64,000 nt of DNA, taken from NCBI GenBank assembly GCA_964577275.1, contig CAZNYR010000001.1, positions 1-64,000 of the forward strand. The letters are read 5' to 3'. Shown one piece after another: positions 63,396 through 64,000 of this stretch. Position numbers and translations under genes: made by a program. Numbering within the stretch: the stretch's first letter is position 1; every line of letters begins with the position of its first letter. The stretch is from UBA2561 sp964577275 (GTDB lineage: Bacteria; Bacteroidota; Bacteroidia; Cytophagales; Thermoflexibacteraceae). The notes beneath the pieces are model-generated. The model was not told the DNA's origin. It searched no databases and saw only the letters and a list, made by a program, of their open reading frames with translations.

Positions 63396-64000
63396 TCAAG
63401 CGTATTTGGTGATAAAACTCATGAACCATGTACCGAAAAATAATTTAAAAATCGAAATCAAGACGACCAAAATTAATAATCGCCGAGTCCATCTTGCGGC
63501 GGTTTTACTTTTGAGGGCAAATCTGGCGGCAAGTTGTGCGCCAGCGACCTGTCCGATGGCAGTTACTGCGCCATAGACCCAATGCACTTGGTTTTGGTAC
63601 ATAAAAATAGCGAGAGCAGGAAGGGTAAGCATGAAAACCAACACCAATTTGAGGGCATTGCTTTCAGTCAAATTGAGTCCGCACCGAAGGACAAAAACCG
63701 CCAACATCAGCACGCCTACGCCAGCCTGCACAAATCCGCCATAAAACCCTACGGCAAATAACAAAATTATTGTCAAAGGAGCTAATTTTTGTGGCATTTG
63801 GCTTTGTTCTCGTAGCCATTTTTTGGGTTTTAAGACAATGATAATCAGCATCAAAAACATCACAAAACCGATGGCATATTCCATGTTTTGAGCCGAAATT
63901 TGGGAAGCCAATGCTGCGCCCAATATTGCGCCTACGACCATCGGAAGGACAAAACGAAGCAAGGAATTCTTTTTGATTTTCCCGTTTTGGGCAAAAGTAG
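63396..64000 (-). CDS. TSUP (TauE/SafE) family transporter, C-terminal part
   Basis: The reading frame continues past the right edge of the window, so only the C-terminal 201 residues are seen. They contain about six hydrophobic helices (VLPMVVGAILGAALAS, AIGFVMFLMLIIIVL, APLTIILLFAVGFYGGFVQA, LKLVLVFMLTLPALAIFMY, VYGAVTAIGQVAGAQLA, LLILVVLISIFKLFF). The GFYGGFVQAGVGVLML block is the second-half signature of the TauE/SafE (sulfite/organosulfonate exporter-type) family. Substrates vary between members and cannot be told. An in-frame TTG at 63962 is only an internal codon. Confidence 0.88.
   Translation of the reverse strand, partial: TFAQNGKIKKNSLLRFVLPMVVGAILGAALASQISAQNMEYAIGFVMFLMLIIIVLKPKKWLREQSQMPQKLAPLTIILLFAVGFYGGFVQAGVGVLMLAVFVLRCGLNLTESNALKLVLVFMLTLPALAIFMYQNQVHWVYGAVTAIGQVAGAQLAARFALKSKTAARWTRRLLILVVLISIFKLFFGTWFMSFITKYA

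Noticed and set aside
1..64000. tRNA, rRNA, CRISPR arrays, transposases or integrases
   Set aside because: No T-loop-bearing cloverleaf, no regularly spaced repeats and no DDE or tyrosine/serine recombinase motif was seen on either strand.

Overview
The window is chromosomal DNA from a Gram-negative member of the Bacteroidota, most likely a Cytophagales-like lineage (inference). The sequence basis is: low GC, a 3,098-residue secreted protein with a type IX secretion (T9SS) type A sorting domain, lipid A and Kdo genes (lpxD, kdsD), several PorT-like small outer-membrane barrels, carboxypeptidase-regulatory-like and DUF4178/TM2 proteins, and promoters of the Bacteroidota type (TAnnTTTG at -7, sometimes TTTG at -33). 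Most of it is ordinary housekeeping sequence in short, alternating-strand transcription units separated by clear hairpin terminators. I see no rRNA, tRNA, CRISPR array, transposase or phage gene.

Layout. 0-0.4 kb: a RelE/ParE-type toxin-antitoxin pair, the antitoxin cut by the left edge. 1-10.4 kb: gdhA, lpxD, ung, an OM barrel, pheA, rlmN, rpiB, ruvX, def and a cyclase-family (kynurenine formamidase-like) gene. 10.5-17.6 kb: a secreted ankyrin-TPR protein, another barrel, hemH, a TPMT-family methyltransferase, an SDR oxidoreductase and a DUF721/DciA-like gene. 18.3-28.2 kb: the giant T9SS surface protein and a lipocalin-like lipoprotein. 28.3-35.8 kb: purC, a transglutaminase-like protein, a lipoprotein interrupted by an assembly gap, an M48 protease, a CarboxypepD_reg protein, a MazG-like hydrolase and clpC. 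35.9-42.8 kb: an operon of two unrecognised genes plus a frameshifted, truncated SWIM zinc-finger gene, running tail-to-tail into a 1,782-residue kinase-like/AAA/GAF/PP2C protein. 43.1-52.5 kb: tryptophan 2,3-dioxygenase, TPR protein, kdsD, a coiled-coil lipoprotein, an esterase, a secreted repeat protein and oligopeptidase B. 53-64 kb: rpsA, dnaJ, grpE, an RRM protein, a TM2-DUF4178 protein, ftsY, an ADP-ribosylglycohydrolase, glycerate kinase, a lipoprotein and a TSUP transporter cut by the right edge.

Functional links. grpE-dnaJ, clpC and the M48 protease cover protein quality control; lpxD and kdsD feed lipopolysaccharide; rpsA, def, rlmN and ftsY serve translation and membrane targeting; the dioxygenase and the cyclase-family gene could be the first two steps of kynurenine formation although they are 33 kb apart.

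The observations most worth a second look are: (1) a palindrome TGATWATCA (usually YTGATWATCAR) that I count 17 times, heavily skewed to intergenic DNA; (2) the giant kinase-phosphatase protein, whose catalytic-loop Asp is Asn, suggesting a pseudokinase fused to an intact-looking phosphatase; (3) the SWIM gene broken by a one-base change in an A7 run and cut off at its 3' end; (4) a 10-N gap whose two flanks share nine bases, which is probably a missed contig overlap; and (5) tandem operator-like repeats in front of the giant adhesin. I did not find a convincing new multi-gene defence or biosynthetic system.
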